64,000 nucleotides of DNA from Salinibacillus xinjiangensis (GCF_009649735.1 NZ_WJNH01000001.1:124001-188000); one strand, 5' to 3'; positions 51,187-60,484 are shown, numbered from the stretch's first letter. The notes: generated by a model from the sequence alone, not told the origin. Program-made: numbers and translations.

Positions 51187-52337
51187 GCCTTTACTACCCC
51201 CTTAGCTACGATTCCACGTAAGATTTCCGTAGTTCCTCCTCTTAATGTAAAGCCAGGTGATTGAAGCATTGCTTGGGCCATTAATTTTTCCAATTTTGAT
51301 TCTGAATTTATAGATGGAATAGCAGAAACTAGTAATCTTGTAATTTCAGCCATTCTTTGCTCAAATTGAGTTCCTAAATCTTTAACTAGAGATGCAATAA
51401 GACTAGAAGGGATACCTTCTTCTAACAATTTAGCAATACCAAGAGACATATTTCTTAATGTCCAAAGTCTCGTTACAACCTTGCTTACTTCATTTAATCC
51501 TTTTTCATCTTTATTTTCGATTAGCGTATTGGTAAGTTCATTAAGAAGTGGATATGTGCTGAGTATACGCTCAGGACCACTTCTTTCATATGCTAGCTCC
51601 GTCATTCCTTGGGCCCAACCATTTCCGATCTTACCTACAACCATGTTATCAGGAATAAATACATCTTCAAAAAACACCTCATTAAAGTGATGCTCTCCTG
51701 TCATTAAATGTATGGGACGAATGGTTACTCCTGGTGCAGATAAATCGACAACTAATTGACTCATTCCTGCATGACGATTATTTATATCTTGAGGGGAAGT
51801 ACGACACAAAGTAATCATATAGTGAGCAAGGTGTGCTCCGCTGGTCCAAATTTTACTTCCATTAAGAAGCCAACCCCCTTCTACCTTCTCTGCTTTCGTT
51901 TTAATAGCTGCCAAGTCAGATCCAGCATTCGGTTCACTTAATCCGATAGAAAAGTAACATTCACCTCTCGCAATTTTAGGAAGAAAAAAATGCTTTTGTT
52001 TTTCCGTTCCGAATTTGAGAAAGAGGGGGCCAGATTGCCGATCAGCAATCCAATGAGCGGCTACTGGTGCGCCAGCTGCAAGTAACTCCTCTGTTACAAC
52101 ATACCTTTCTATTGACGTACGTTCCTTACCACCATACTCCGCTGGCCAAGTCATCCCAATCCATCCCTTTTCCCCTATCTTTTTGGAAAGCTCAGGTGAA
52201 AAACCGCATAACCAACTATCACAACTTGGCGCAATTGAACCGCTTTCTAATTCTTCTTTGATAAAAGCTCTAATTTCATTTCGTAAAGCCTCTGTTTCTT
52301 TAGGAAGTTCTACAACTGGGATTCGTAATGCTTTCAC
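51183..52337 (-). CDS. Acyl-CoA dehydrogenase, large partner
   Basis: A 384-residue FAD protein with GMTWPAEYGGKERTSIERYVV, CYFSIGLSEPNAGSDLAAIKT and LLNGSKIWTSGAHLAHYM. The C-terminal block is RGGTTEILRGIVAKG, so the catalytic Glu of medium-chain enzymes is replaced by Gly, as in the FadE-type partners of heterotetrameric enzymes. It starts with GTG after AAAGGTG. It is coupled to the smaller partner by a 4-base overlap, suggesting a 1:1 complex (inference). Confidence 0.9.
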   Translation of the reverse strand: MKALRIPVVELPKETEALRNEIRAFIKEELESGSIAPSCDSWLCGFSPELSKKIGEKGWIGMTWPAEYGGKERTSIERYVVTEELLAAGAPVAAHWIADRQSGPLFLKFGTEKQKHFFLPKIARGECYFSIGLSEPNAGSDLAAIKTKAEKVEGGWLLNGSKIWTSGAHLAHYMITLCRTSPQDINNRHAGMSQLVVDLSAPGVTIRPIHLMTGEHHFNEVFFEDVFIPDNMVVGKIGNGWAQGMTELAYERSGPERILSTYPLLNELTNTLIENKDEKGLNEVSKVVTRLWTLRNMSLGIAKLLEEGIPSSLIASLVKDLGTQFEQRMAEITRLLVSAIPSINSESKLEKLMAQAMLQSPGFTLRGGTTEILRGIVAKGVVKA

Positions 52338-52372
52338 ATTATCACACCTTTCTAATCTTTTTGGCTAATGAA

Positions 52373-53485
52373 TTAATCCTTAATAAGATCAGTATCTAGT
52401 TTTTTCAATAGTTCATTTGTATGTTCTCCGTGCTTTGGTGGAGGTGTAGAATTTTTTATAATAGATTCATCCTTGTAAAATGTAGAAACATACCGCATTC
52501 CCCATTTTTCTTCACTTAAATTCCTTTCCTTATAATATGAATGTTGAGATACTTCACTTATTTCTAGAACAGGCGCCATACAACAGTCTACTTCTTCGGC
52601 AAATTTGATCCATTTTTCTAGAGTATGAGATTTAAATAACTCTTTTAAAGCTAAATACACAGGATTCTCATCATTTGGAACTGTAAGTTGAGCAGAAATC
52701 CATTCTTGTTTTTTTACTGCTTGACAGAAATTCTCCCAAAATTTTGGCTCTAAGGCCGCTAAACTAATAAAACGATTATCCTTTGTTTTGTAAAGGGAGT
52801 AACAAATTACTTCCTTATTAAGTTTTGAAATACCATTTTCTTCTCCTGTTGTCGATTCTAGTGCTACATGATTTGTCATGAGAGTAAACATTGTATCCGC
52901 AATAGATAAATCAATATATGCACCTTTCCCTGTTCGTTCTCGCTGAAAGAGTGCTGCAGAAATAGACTCACTTGCAGCCATGCCACCTATAAAGTCTGCT
53001 AATGTAATACTTGGATGAACAGGTTCTCCTTTATGATCCTTAAATTGAGACAATACACCACTTAATGACATATAGTTTAAATCATGACTTCCTAAGTGAC
53101 TAAATTCTCCATTTTGCCCATAACCTGTTAAGGAACAGTAGATAATGTCTGGTTTATCTTTAGACACTTCTTCATAACCGATTCCTAATCTTTTTGCTAC
53201 ACCTGGGCGAAAACCTTCTACTACAACATCTGATTGTTTGATTAATTCTCTAGCAATACGCTTTCCATTTGATTCCTTAAGGTTTATCGTAATACTTTTT
53301 TTATCTCTATTTTGAGCTCGAAATATATACTTGTCGCCATTATCTTTTTCAGGAGGGAAACGTGAAGGATCACCACTAGGTGATTCCACTTTAATAACTT
53401 CTGCCCCCCTGTCAGCCAATCTAAGGGAAGCATACGGACCAGGAAGATATTGAGAAAAGTCTACAATACGAATATCTTTTAACAT
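52373..53485 (-). CDS. Alpha-methylacyl-CoA racemase-like CoA-transferase family III protein
   Basis: A 370-residue family III protein. RIVDFSQYLPGPYASLRLADRGAEVIK (span about 5-31) is the family fold signature. The segment GSHDLNYMSLSGVLSQF resembles the racemase motif GHDINYxxLSG, with the catalytic Asp in HD, rather than dicarboxylate CoA-transferases. The ATG at 53485 follows AAAGGTGTGG; an upstream in-frame start has no site. It would epimerise a 2-methylacyl-CoA before the stereospecific dehydrogenase encoded next, or transfer CoA. The racemase reading is favoured but not certain. Confidence 0.8.
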   Translation of the reverse strand: MLKDIRIVDFSQYLPGPYASLRLADRGAEVIKVESPSGDPSRFPPEKDNGDKYIFRAQNRDKKSITINLKESNGKRIARELIKQSDVVVEGFRPGVAKRLGIGYEEVSKDKPDIIYCSLTGYGQNGEFSHLGSHDLNYMSLSGVLSQFKDHKGEPVHPSITLADFIGGMAASESISAALFQRERTGKGAYIDLSIADTMFTLMTNHVALESTTGEENGISKLNKEVICYSLYKTKDNRFISLAALEPKFWENFCQAVKKQEWISAQLTVPNDENPVYLALKELFKSHTLEKWIKFAEEVDCCMAPVLEISEVSQHSYYKERNLSEEKWGMRYVSTFYKDESIIKNSTPPPKHGEHTNELLKKLDTDLIKD

Positions 53486-53557
53486 ATAAGTCCACACCTT
53501 TAAAAAATGGATTATTCTAACCAACTTACTAATCCTAATATACTAGAAGATAAACAC

Positions 53558-54649
53558 TCACATTTGTTGGGATATTTTTTCTTTTTTAAATTCCACCCTA
53601 ATCATTATTACTCCAATTAACTTTGGTACAAGCGTAATAAATAGGAACATTCGAAATATTTGGAATGAAATAACAATTGGAACATTTGCTCCAACAACAG
53701 CAGCCGTTAAGCTCATTTCGGCAATACCACCTGGTGCTATGGATAATATTGCAGTCGGATAGTCTAAATTAGCCCAGAATATTAATATCATAGCGGCTAA
53801 AAAGCACATTGCTAATAAGGTAACCCCACCTATTAGGGCATAAATAAAATACTTTCGATTATCTCGTATTGTACTTCTATTAAAGTAAGTGCCTATGCTT
53901 ATGCCGATGAAAACTTGTGCAATATTTAGGAATATTGGTGGAAAGGATGCAAATGGTACACCTAGTAAGGAGAAAGTGGATATCATAATTAAAGGACCTG
54001 TTAAGGTTGGTAGTGGTATTTTTAAAAACCTTGCTACAATCCATCCAAACACACCTAGAAATAACAGTATAACTATTCCATAAATATTAAAATTAGTACT
54101 TGTTGAACTAGGTAAAGTGGAAGCGATAGAAGGTTCAAAGAAAAAAGTGATAAGAGTTGGAATGACCATTACTACTAGTACAAGTCTAGTAAATTGTTGA
54201 ATAGCAATAGCCTCCCTATCTCCTCCAAGATCCCCTCCAACTTCAATCATTTGTGCTGTTCCACCTGGTATATTACCAAAAATCGTCGTTTGCCAATTTA
54301 GTTTCGATAATTTTTTATGAATAGCACCATTTATAACACCAAATAGTAATATAAGGATGGACATAAGAACGACAAACACAAATTGTTTATAAATAACACC
54401 TCCCGTTTCAGGTTCAAAGTATAATCCCATTGAAATACCTAACAAAAAAAAACCAGTTAATTTAAAATTTGTTGGTAAGTACACTTCCTTGAACGTAATA
54501 TTTGTTATGATTGTAAAAACCATAGGTCCTAAAATCCAAGATAGAGGAAGACTAAGTATTGAAAACAAATAACCACCAATAAGACCTACTATTAATGTAT
54601 ATATTATTTTGTGAATCTTTTCTTTGCTTAAGCTTATTCTGCTAAACAT
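53558..54649 (-). CDS. AbrB-family (AmoA-like) membrane protein
   Basis: A 363-residue polytopic protein of the bacterial AbrB/putative ammonia monooxygenase membrane family, with duplicated halves and about 10 hydrophobic segments. Characteristic stretches are GLIGGYLFSILSLPLSWILGPM and FGNIPGGTAQMIEVGGDLGGDREAIAIQQFTRL (span about 130-162), and in the second half ILSIAPGGIAEMSLTAAVVGANVPIVISFQIFRM (span about 305-338). Despite the names it is not a DNA-binding AbrB nor a monooxygenase. A transport role is plausible because it sits in a catabolic unit with a TAXI binding protein but no TRAP permease. Confidence 0.82.
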   Translation of the reverse strand: MFSRISLSKEKIHKIIYTLIVGLIGGYLFSILSLPLSWILGPMVFTIITNITFKEVYLPTNFKLTGFFLLGISMGLYFEPETGGVIYKQFVFVVLMSILILLFGVINGAIHKKLSKLNWQTTIFGNIPGGTAQMIEVGGDLGGDREAIAIQQFTRLVLVVMVIPTLITFFFEPSIASTLPSSTSTNFNIYGIVILLFLGVFGWIVARFLKIPLPTLTGPLIMISTFSLLGVPFASFPPIFLNIAQVFIGISIGTYFNRSTIRDNRKYFIYALIGGVTLLAMCFLAAMILIFWANLDYPTAILSIAPGGIAEMSLTAAVVGANVPIVISFQIFRMFLFITLVPKLIGVIMIRVEFKKEKISQQM

Positions 54650-54710
54650 ATTTTTTCGCCATCCTACCAGTTTTCTCAAAATAACCTACTTAAACCAAAT
54701 AGCACTAACT

Positions 54711-56003
54711 TTACGTTACAATGTATTCATGTAGCCAATCTTCCAACTGAGTACGATAATCAGGATGGGCAATAGAAATAAGTTTTTTTGCTCTTTCTAG
54801 AATTGATTCGTGGCGAAGTTGAACACTCCCATATTCTGTAACAACAATATCAACTTCACTTCTTGGTATAGAAATAGGAACAGATGCACTCAATTGCGGA
54901 ACAATATTTGACTTACCCTTACTAGTTGAAGGCAAAGCAAGAATCGCTTTCCCTTCTTTAGATAACCTTGCCATTCTTGTAAAATCAAGCTGACCACCTA
55001 CTGCAGAAATTTGATCACCATCTAAACTTTCTGCGTTTACTTGACCAGTTAAATCAACTTCCATTGCTGAATTAATTGAAATAAAGTGATCAAGATCACG
55101 TGCCAACCAGATATTATGTGTATGTGTTACTGGATGAAGTTCAATGGCTGAGTTCTGATGAGAAAAATGATACAATTCTTCGGTTCCTAACATGGCAGTG
55201 CCAACCATTTTATATTGATTGATTTTTTTGTACTTACCAGTAATAACACCACTTTTTAATAGCTCAATCATTTTTTCTGAAATTAGTCCTGAATGTAACC
55301 CTAAATCATTTTTATCTTTTAATTTTCCTAGTATGGCGTTAGGAATTCTACCTATCCCAATTTGAATTGTAGCACCATCGGGAATTAATTTAGCCACTTG
55401 TTCTGCTATGATATCATCCTTTTCCCTTGGATCTGGAGGTGAAAATTCTATTATTGGACTATATTCTTCGATAAAATAATCAATTTCAGAAACATGAATT
55501 TCCGATTGACCACAAACCCTTGCCATTCTCGGATTAAATTGTGCCACAACCATTTTCGCATTCTTAATGACTATGGGTAAGGTATCAACTGACACACCCA
55601 AGTTACAAAAACCCCTTGAATCAGGAGGACTAACTTGTATAATAGCAATATCTGGAATTAGCGTTTTTCTTAGTATGTTTGGGATTTCCGAGGTACTTAC
55701 CGGGACATACTTCACTCTTCCGCTACGAATTTGATGTTTCGTTTCAGGAGTTCCAAATAAAGAATAAATATTCCAATGGTCACAATTTTCATCATATGAA
55801 AATTGCATTTTATTAATATGTGGAACTGGTGTAACAAGAACATTTATACTTGGAATTTTATCAGCATTATTAATTAATTCCTGAATAATATATCTTGGTT
55901 CCGCAGCACCTTGTTCAAGATAAACCAACATATTCTGTTTTAGTAAATGAAGAAGATCTTCTATGCCAATTTTTTTATGATAGATTTTATCCGAAGTGTT
56001 CAT
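54711..56003 (-). CDS. Acetyl-CoA hydrolase / 4-hydroxybutyrate CoA-transferase family
   Basis: A 430-residue family I-type CoA-transferase. Visible are IIQVSPPDSRGFCNLGVSVDTLP, the GIGRIPNAILGKLKD loop, and the catalytic-glutamate/CoA region ISAVGGQLDFTRMA and VTEYGSVQLRHESILERA near the C-terminus. It would activate the block's carboxylic acid substrate with CoA from acetyl-CoA or another donor. The ATG at 56003 follows TAGGTG; a longer reading of 31 more codons runs through an inverted repeat and lacks a site. Confidence 0.87.
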   Translation of the reverse strand: MNTSDKIYHKKIGIEDLLHLLKQNMLVYLEQGAAEPRYIIQELINNADKIPSINVLVTPVPHINKMQFSYDENCDHWNIYSLFGTPETKHQIRSGRVKYVPVSTSEIPNILRKTLIPDIAIIQVSPPDSRGFCNLGVSVDTLPIVIKNAKMVVAQFNPRMARVCGQSEIHVSEIDYFIEEYSPIIEFSPPDPREKDDIIAEQVAKLIPDGATIQIGIGRIPNAILGKLKDKNDLGLHSGLISEKMIELLKSGVITGKYKKINQYKMVGTAMLGTEELYHFSHQNSAIELHPVTHTHNIWLARDLDHFISINSAMEVDLTGQVNAESLDGDQISAVGGQLDFTRMARLSKEGKAILALPSTSKGKSNIVPQLSASVPISIPRSEVDIVVTEYGSVQLRHESILERAKKLISIAHPDYRTQLEDWLHEYIVT

Positions 56004-56068
56004 TCTGTCACACCTACTCAATTTATTCTTTAAGATCAACTTGTTAAGCAAAGAAATATTAAAAGTAA

Positions 56069-56108
56069 CACAACCAACAATAGAATTTACGTCCATTGTT
56101 GGTATGTG
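56069..56108 (-). terminator. Hairpin between the TAXI binding protein and CoA-transferase genes
   Basis: CACATACCAACAAT pairs with ATTGTTGGTTGTG (one mismatch) about 35 bases after the binding-protein stop; the tail on the minus strand is moderately T-rich. It may terminate part of the transcripts or protect the binding-protein message. Confidence 0.55.
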
Positions 56109-56143
56109 CCTTTTCTTCCTTATTTATTTCTTACCACTGTCCA

Positions 56144-57202
56144 TTATTTCATTTCAGGTGGTATAAGATTATCCGGAACCTCTAATCCTAATTCTTCTTG
56201 GTAAAACAACACCGCTCCCTCATGTAAAGGTACCGAACTGTTTTCATCAAGAGAAATTTCAGCAAGATCAAATTTTCCAACTGTTGGATAAGCTTCGGCA
56301 AGTTCGTCTTGATAATCAAATACTAACTTCATCATTCCGTATACGACTTCGACAGGTATGTCTTTGTGTACTCCTTCTCCAGGTTTAGTTGAGAGTGATT
56401 TTGCTTCACCTACTCCTTCATATGCGCCTGCAGGTATGGTTATTTCCCCCAAATGCGGAGTTACTTCTTGCATTATATCAATTTGTTCGTCTGATAAACT
56501 TATAATATCTACTGGCAATGTTGAATGCACATCTAAGATAGCAGCATCAGGCATTCCTCCTGCCTTAATAAATCCAATACTCTTTCTATTTTTAACAGCA
56601 GATACTTGGTCATCTAGTGAACCTTCGTACCAATTAACATTAATATCTAATACTTCCATCCATTGTTTAGCCCTTTTAGCAAAAGAACTCCCCCGTTGTC
56701 CAGGGCCGTAAGTTTTTCCTTCTAAATCCTCCAATGTTTTTACTCCGCTCTCTTTAGTAACATAAAATGGAATAGAAAGTACAGACCAGGCATACATCAT
56801 ACGTAAATCTTCAAAAGGGTCCCCTTCAAATTCCTCAAGTCCGTGGTAGGCTGAGTTTGCTGTGTCATTATTAGCTAGTGAAAAATCTGCCTGACCTTGA
56901 CTTAGTAGTTTCATACTATCCGTTCCACCACTCGTTTCCATTACGGTAATATCCATGTTTGTATGCTCCTCTGCTAGAGCAGCAATCTGTGCGTAGAATG
57001 CAAATGCGCCCGAACTAGGAGAAGTAGCTGCATAATTAAATGAACCGCTAACATCTGACAATTCAAATGTAGATGGATCAAATGGTTCAATACTATTAGA
57101 CTGATTATCAGTCCCTGCATTCTCTTCTCCACAAGCAGCTAAAATTACCGCTAAAAACGTGATAAAAATAAACAACTGTATTTTTTTCCTTGGAAATCTC
57201 AT
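56144..57202 (-). CDS. TAXI-family TRAP solute-binding lipoprotein, copy 2 (no adjacent permease)
   Basis: A 352-residue binding protein with lipobox LAVILAACGE (Cys about residue 24) and a TAXI domain: FNYAATSPSSGAFAFYAQIAALAEEHTNMDITVMETSGGTDSMKLLSQGQADFSLAN (span about 55-111; key elements TSGGTDSMKLL, QADFSLAN). No fused permease gene lies within reach in this window, unlike the first TAXI system. It may use a permease elsewhere or the AbrB-type protein encoded further down. GAGGGGG ribosome site. Confidence 0.87.
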   Translation of the reverse strand: MRFPRKKIQLFIFITFLAVILAACGEENAGTDNQSNSIEPFDPSTFELSDVSGSFNYAATSPSSGAFAFYAQIAALAEEHTNMDITVMETSGGTDSMKLLSQGQADFSLANNDTANSAYHGLEEFEGDPFEDLRMMYAWSVLSIPFYVTKESGVKTLEDLEGKTYGPGQRGSSFAKRAKQWMEVLDINVNWYEGSLDDQVSAVKNRKSIGFIKAGGMPDAAILDVHSTLPVDIISLSDEQIDIMQEVTPHLGEITIPAGAYEGVGEAKSLSTKPGEGVHKDIPVEVVYGMMKLVFDYQDELAEAYPTVGKFDLAEISLDENSSVPLHEGAVLFYQEELGLEVPDNLIPPEMK

Positions 57203-57298
57203 ATATGTCCCCCTCGACTTTTTCTTGCTTCACCTGTTATACATGCTAATTTTACATTCATAGAAAATCGTTAATATGAAGTCTTTGAACTACTGTGG

Positions 57299-58420
57299 TT
57301 AAACACCCACTTCAATTGTGTCAGGAAGTTTAAAGAGTTTCTTAGCGTTATGGTAACGAATTTTATTTCTTGTATCTTTTGACAAACCTTTCAATGCACC
57401 AATTGGTGAATCAAATTCCCAATGAGGATAATCAGAAGCAAATAACAATTTGTCAGAACCAACCATTTCAATTAATTCATCTAAATGCTTTGCATCTCCA
57501 TGCTCCGGCTCTATCATTGGTTGTGTACCAAACCAAATATGGTCCTTGATATACTCACTAGGCGGTCTTTTTACCCAAGGAACTTCTCTACGAACTGCAC
57601 GCCATTGAGTATCCATCATATAGGACAAGCCTGGAACCCATGCAAAACCAGCTTCTATAAAGGCCATGCGAATTTCAGGATGTTTTTCAAACAAGCCTGA
57701 AAAAATCATGTTTGCCGTTTGTGCTTGGTAAGCAATGGCGTTTGTTGATTGTAGCTCGACAAAGTATCTTGGGGGACCAATTGGACCAGAATTATATAAT
57801 CCTGTAGGGCCAGAGCCAGTAACATGGAAACAAACCACTAAATCGTTTCGAACTGCTGCCTCCCAAATTGGATCATATCGAGGATCTCCCCAGCCTCCGT
57901 ATGGGGAATGCATACCAAGACCCACCTGTACCATTTGTGGATGACTACCTACCCGATCAATTTCACGGGCTGCAGCTTCAGGGTCTTGTGCTGCCACCAA
58001 AACTGTTCCAAATAGTCTAGAATCTTTAGACAACCAGTGATCGATTAGCCAATCATTATAGGCTGGTGCAATCGCTGTCGCCATCTCTCTTTGAGGTGCG
58101 CCAGATAAAAAGAAAGTACCATCCGTAAAAAGGATTGCGTGAGAATAATTGAATTCATCCATTACCTGCTCTTTAAAAAAATCAACGGATGAACAAGCAG
58201 GTCCTCCACCAGGCGTTTTACTATCTGCTCGCAGCCCTCCATTCACAGGAATTGTTAAATCTACGGTAGGTAAATGTCCTCGGAACTTACTTGCAATCAT
58301 GTAGTCTCGCCAATAATCATCCAAGTACGGTAATAAGTCTCGTTTTCTCACAGGGTTTGGATGAATATCACAATCAATTACAGGAAGAGATCCAGACCTA
58401 TTTTTCACTTTATTTGACAT
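57299..58420 (-). CDS. Amidohydrolase family 2 metal-dependent hydrolase/decarboxylase
   Basis: A 373-residue TIM-barrel amidohydrolase of the ACMSD/Amidohydro_2 group. N-terminal PVIDCDIHPNP carries only one histidine of the usual HxH pair; CFHVTGSGP, FIEAGFAWVP and the metal-ligand Asp in FASDYPHWEFDSP follow. Family members hydrolyse lactone-like rings or decarboxylate acids. It lies 46 bases downstream of the Rieske gene and 96 bases upstream of the TAXI gene. The AAGGAGG site supports the start. Substrate not inferable. Confidence 0.87.
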   Translation of the reverse strand: MSNKVKNRSGSLPVIDCDIHPNPVRKRDLLPYLDDYWRDYMIASKFRGHLPTVDLTIPVNGGLRADSKTPGGGPACSSVDFFKEQVMDEFNYSHAILFTDGTFFLSGAPQREMATAIAPAYNDWLIDHWLSKDSRLFGTVLVAAQDPEAAAREIDRVGSHPQMVQVGLGMHSPYGGWGDPRYDPIWEAAVRNDLVVCFHVTGSGPTGLYNSGPIGPPRYFVELQSTNAIAYQAQTANMIFSGLFEKHPEIRMAFIEAGFAWVPGLSYMMDTQWRAVRREVPWVKRPPSEYIKDHIWFGTQPMIEPEHGDAKHLDELIEMVGSDKLLFASDYPHWEFDSPIGALKGLSKDTRNKIRYHNAKKLFKLPDTIEVGV

Positions 58421-58466
58421 AAGAGAAAACCTCCTTACATGATATGGTTTTAATCATTTGACTTTT

Positions 58467-58820
58467 TCACTTATACAGAACAACACTCTCTTCCTCAACT
58501 GATACTTTATAAGTTTTGACCTTAACTGATTCAGGATTTCGAATGGAACAACCATTTTTGACATCAAAATCCCAATGGTGCCACGGACAATAGAGAACAT
58601 CCCTCTTTTTGTCATAACAATATTCTCCTACATCAGAAGGTAAGGCAGCACCTTGCAAAGCTCCTTTTCCAAGTGGTCCACCTTGATGAGGACAAACATT
58701 TCTCATTGCGTGAAACCCATCTTCCGTTCGAATTAATACAATCGATATTCTACCAACTTGAAATATTTCTTTATCCCCAATTTCTAACTTTTCTTTATCA
58801 CATAAAACATGTTTTTCCAT
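58467..58820 (-). CDS. Rieske-type [2Fe-2S] ferredoxin
   Basis: A 117-residue stand-alone Rieske protein. Cluster ligands are in RNVCPHQGGPLGKG (Cys, His) and VLYCPWHHWDFDVKNG (Cys, His), about 37 residues apart. It would deliver electrons to an oxygenase, or act as a small regulatory domain. No oxygenase large subunit is present in the window. The ATG at 58820 has GGGAGG; the reading eight codons longer has none. It is the first gene of the right-hand block downstream of a 270-base gap. Confidence 0.88.
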   Translation of the reverse strand: MEKHVLCDKEKLEIGDKEIFQVGRISIVLIRTEDGFHAMRNVCPHQGGPLGKGALQGAALPSDVGEYCYDKKRDVLYCPWHHWDFDVKNGCSIRNPESVKVKTYKVSVEEESVVLYK

Positions 58821-58997
58821 GAGTTTACCTCCCATTTCGTTCATTAGTTAAAATACTTTGATTCATAATGTGTTATTTACTTTTATTTACATGGAGTTTA
58901 TAAGTGGAGTTATTCAAGAAAGATATATACAAATGATGGTTTATCCCTTCCCCCCCCTTTAATGTCCACCATATAGTTATAATGCTTCCACAAACAT

Positions 58998-59013
58998 AAA
59001 GTGAGTTCACTTT
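58998..59013. promoter_or_regulatory. Palindrome upstream of the Rieske gene
   Basis: AAAGTGA-GT-TCACTTT, a 7-bp inverted repeat in the 271-base gap 58821-59091. A minus-strand TATAAC box lies about 25 bases downstream of it, but without a convincing -35. A run of eight C (58950-58957) lies in the same gap. The regulator is unknown. Confidence 0.35.
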
Positions 59014-59091
59014 TATTTTATTTTAAACAATCCCCTCACTATTGTAAATGTTATTTTTTAATTTTTCTAAAAATTTTGTATTTTTTTCTTG

Positions 59092-59865
59092 TTAACGTGT
59101 GGAAACTAATCCACCATCAACCGGAATAATCTGTCCTGTAATAAAACGGGAATCGTCACTAGCAAAAAAAATCATTACTGGGGCAAAGTCTTTATCTGGT
59201 TCACCTAATTTACCCCCTATTGGAATCATCTTTTTATATCCATTGTCATGGTCTTCTAGTTCTTCTGGATTCATTTGGGATCGTCTTTCTTCATACATTG
59301 GTGTCCACAAAGCCGGGGCCATCGCATTAACGGTAATATGATACTTCCCCCATTCATGTGCAACAGACCTAGTCCATGAAGCTACAGCACCTTTTGTTGC
59401 AGAATAATGAGCCCCTGCAGGATAAGGATTTAGACCTGCGACGGAAGAAAAATTAATAATTCTTCCTCCTTTTTCTTTTAAATACTTAAATGCAGCTTTG
59501 TTTGTATAGATGGTTCCATACACATTCACATGAAAAATTAAATCAATGTCTTGTTCGGTTAGTTCTTCTGGTCTACGAATTTGGTTCACTCCAGCAGCAT
59601 TCACTAAAATATCTAGCCCGCCTATTTTACGAGTAGCCATTTCAAACGTATTCTCTACATTTTCTTTTCTTGAAATATCACAGTGGTAATAGTCTACCTT
59701 CCCTGGTCCCATTTTCGTTGCTTCATCAGCTACTTGTTGTCCTTCTATATCTAGAATATCAATAGATGCAATTTGCGCACCTTCCTGAGCATAAGCACGT
59801 ACTATACTGGCTGCCATTCCACGTGCTCCTCCTGTAACAATAATTCTTTTTCCTTTTAACTTCAT
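59092..59865 (-). CDS. Short-chain dehydrogenase/reductase, copy 1
   Basis: A 257-residue classical SDR. The nucleotide motif reads TGGARGMAASI, with Ala where the third glycine is expected. The active site is standard: Ser in NFSSVAGLN and YSATK (Tyr/Lys) near residues 155-159. NAG appears as NAAGVNQ. It ends with the GGLVSTR tail. It would oxidise or reduce a hydroxyl/keto group of the block's substrate. It is 43 bases after the SnoaL-like gene in transcription order. A weak AT-rich hairpin follows the stop at about 59068-59083. Confidence 0.9.
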   Translation of the reverse strand: MKLKGKRIIVTGGARGMAASIVRAYAQEGAQIASIDILDIEGQQVADEATKMGPGKVDYYHCDISRKENVENTFEMATRKIGGLDILVNAAGVNQIRRPEELTEQDIDLIFHVNVYGTIYTNKAAFKYLKEKGGRIINFSSVAGLNPYPAGAHYSATKGAVASWTRSVAHEWGKYHITVNAMAPALWTPMYEERRSQMNPEELEDHDNGYKKMIPIGGKLGEPDKDFAPVMIFFASDDSRFITGQIIPVDGGLVSTR

Positions 59866-59908
59866 TTATCCACATCCCTTCTATTTAGATATGAAAAGAT
59901 GAATATTT

Positions 59909-60484
59909 TTAAGATTTTCCCGAATTTTCTTCTTTTAAAATTTCGGGTGGCCATGATCTATCAAATTGTTCTGCAATTCTGTTCCCATTAAGTTCACCCG
60001 CTGCTAATAATCGTAAAGTCTGAATACGCCATTCTTCATCTTCTTCTCTAACATAAGAAACTTCATATCGTCCCCACCGATGTAAATCCTTTTTAGAAGA
60101 ATCCTTAAAATGTAGCCACGAATACATGTATAAATATCCTATTACTTTGTCAGTTGTTTCGAAAAAAAACTGTTCATTAGTAATATGATGACTCCCGCTA
60201 ATCATTTGCTTTAAAATTTTTTCATAGTAATCGTAGGTATCCTTTTTTGTAAATAGTTTCTCCTCTGTATTTCCTTCTTCATCTGTAACTATGAAACTTG
60301 TTATGCTGTCATTTGTGAAACAGGACATCATCCCTTTTGGATCACGTAAATCTGCAAGACGTGTATATTGATACATCACTTCTTTAATGGATTGAATATC
60401 CTCTAAACGTTGGATCCTTTCATCCAGTGTTTTTGGTTTATGACCTACCATTGTAACCATTTTATCATTTAAAATTTCCTTCAA
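59909..60484 (-). CDS. SnoaL-like / NTF2-fold protein
   Basis: A 191-residue alpha+beta cone-fold protein. RLEDIQSIKEVMYQYTRLADLRD near the N-terminus is typical of SnoaL-like domains, with Tyr/Asp residues recalling bile-acid dehydratase and scytalone dehydratase relatives, followed by MSGSHHITNEQFFFETTDKVIGYLYMYSWLHF (span about 92-123). The start taken is TTG with GGGGAG 9 bases upstream. A dehydratase or isomerase role is possible in the flanking dehydrogenase context, but not provable. Confidence 0.78.
   Translation of the reverse strand: MKEILNDKMVTMVGHKPKTLDERIQRLEDIQSIKEVMYQYTRLADLRDPKGMMSCFTNDSITSFIVTDEEGNTEEKLFTKKDTYDYYEKILKQMISGSHHITNEQFFFETTDKVIGYLYMYSWLHFKDSSKKDLHRWGRYEVSYVREEDEEWRIQTLRLLAAGELNGNRIAEQFDRSWPPEILKEENSGKS

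Noticed and set aside
56004-56096. N-terminal extension of the acetyl-CoA hydrolase/transferase-like protein
   Set aside because: The extra 31 residues have no family match, no ribosome site and run through the inverted repeat at 56069-56108.
58950-58957. Run of eight C (G on the minus strand) upstream of the Rieske gene, possible phase-variable tract
   Set aside because: Located well over 100 bases from the start and outside any recognisable promoter spacer; no supporting evidence for slippage control.
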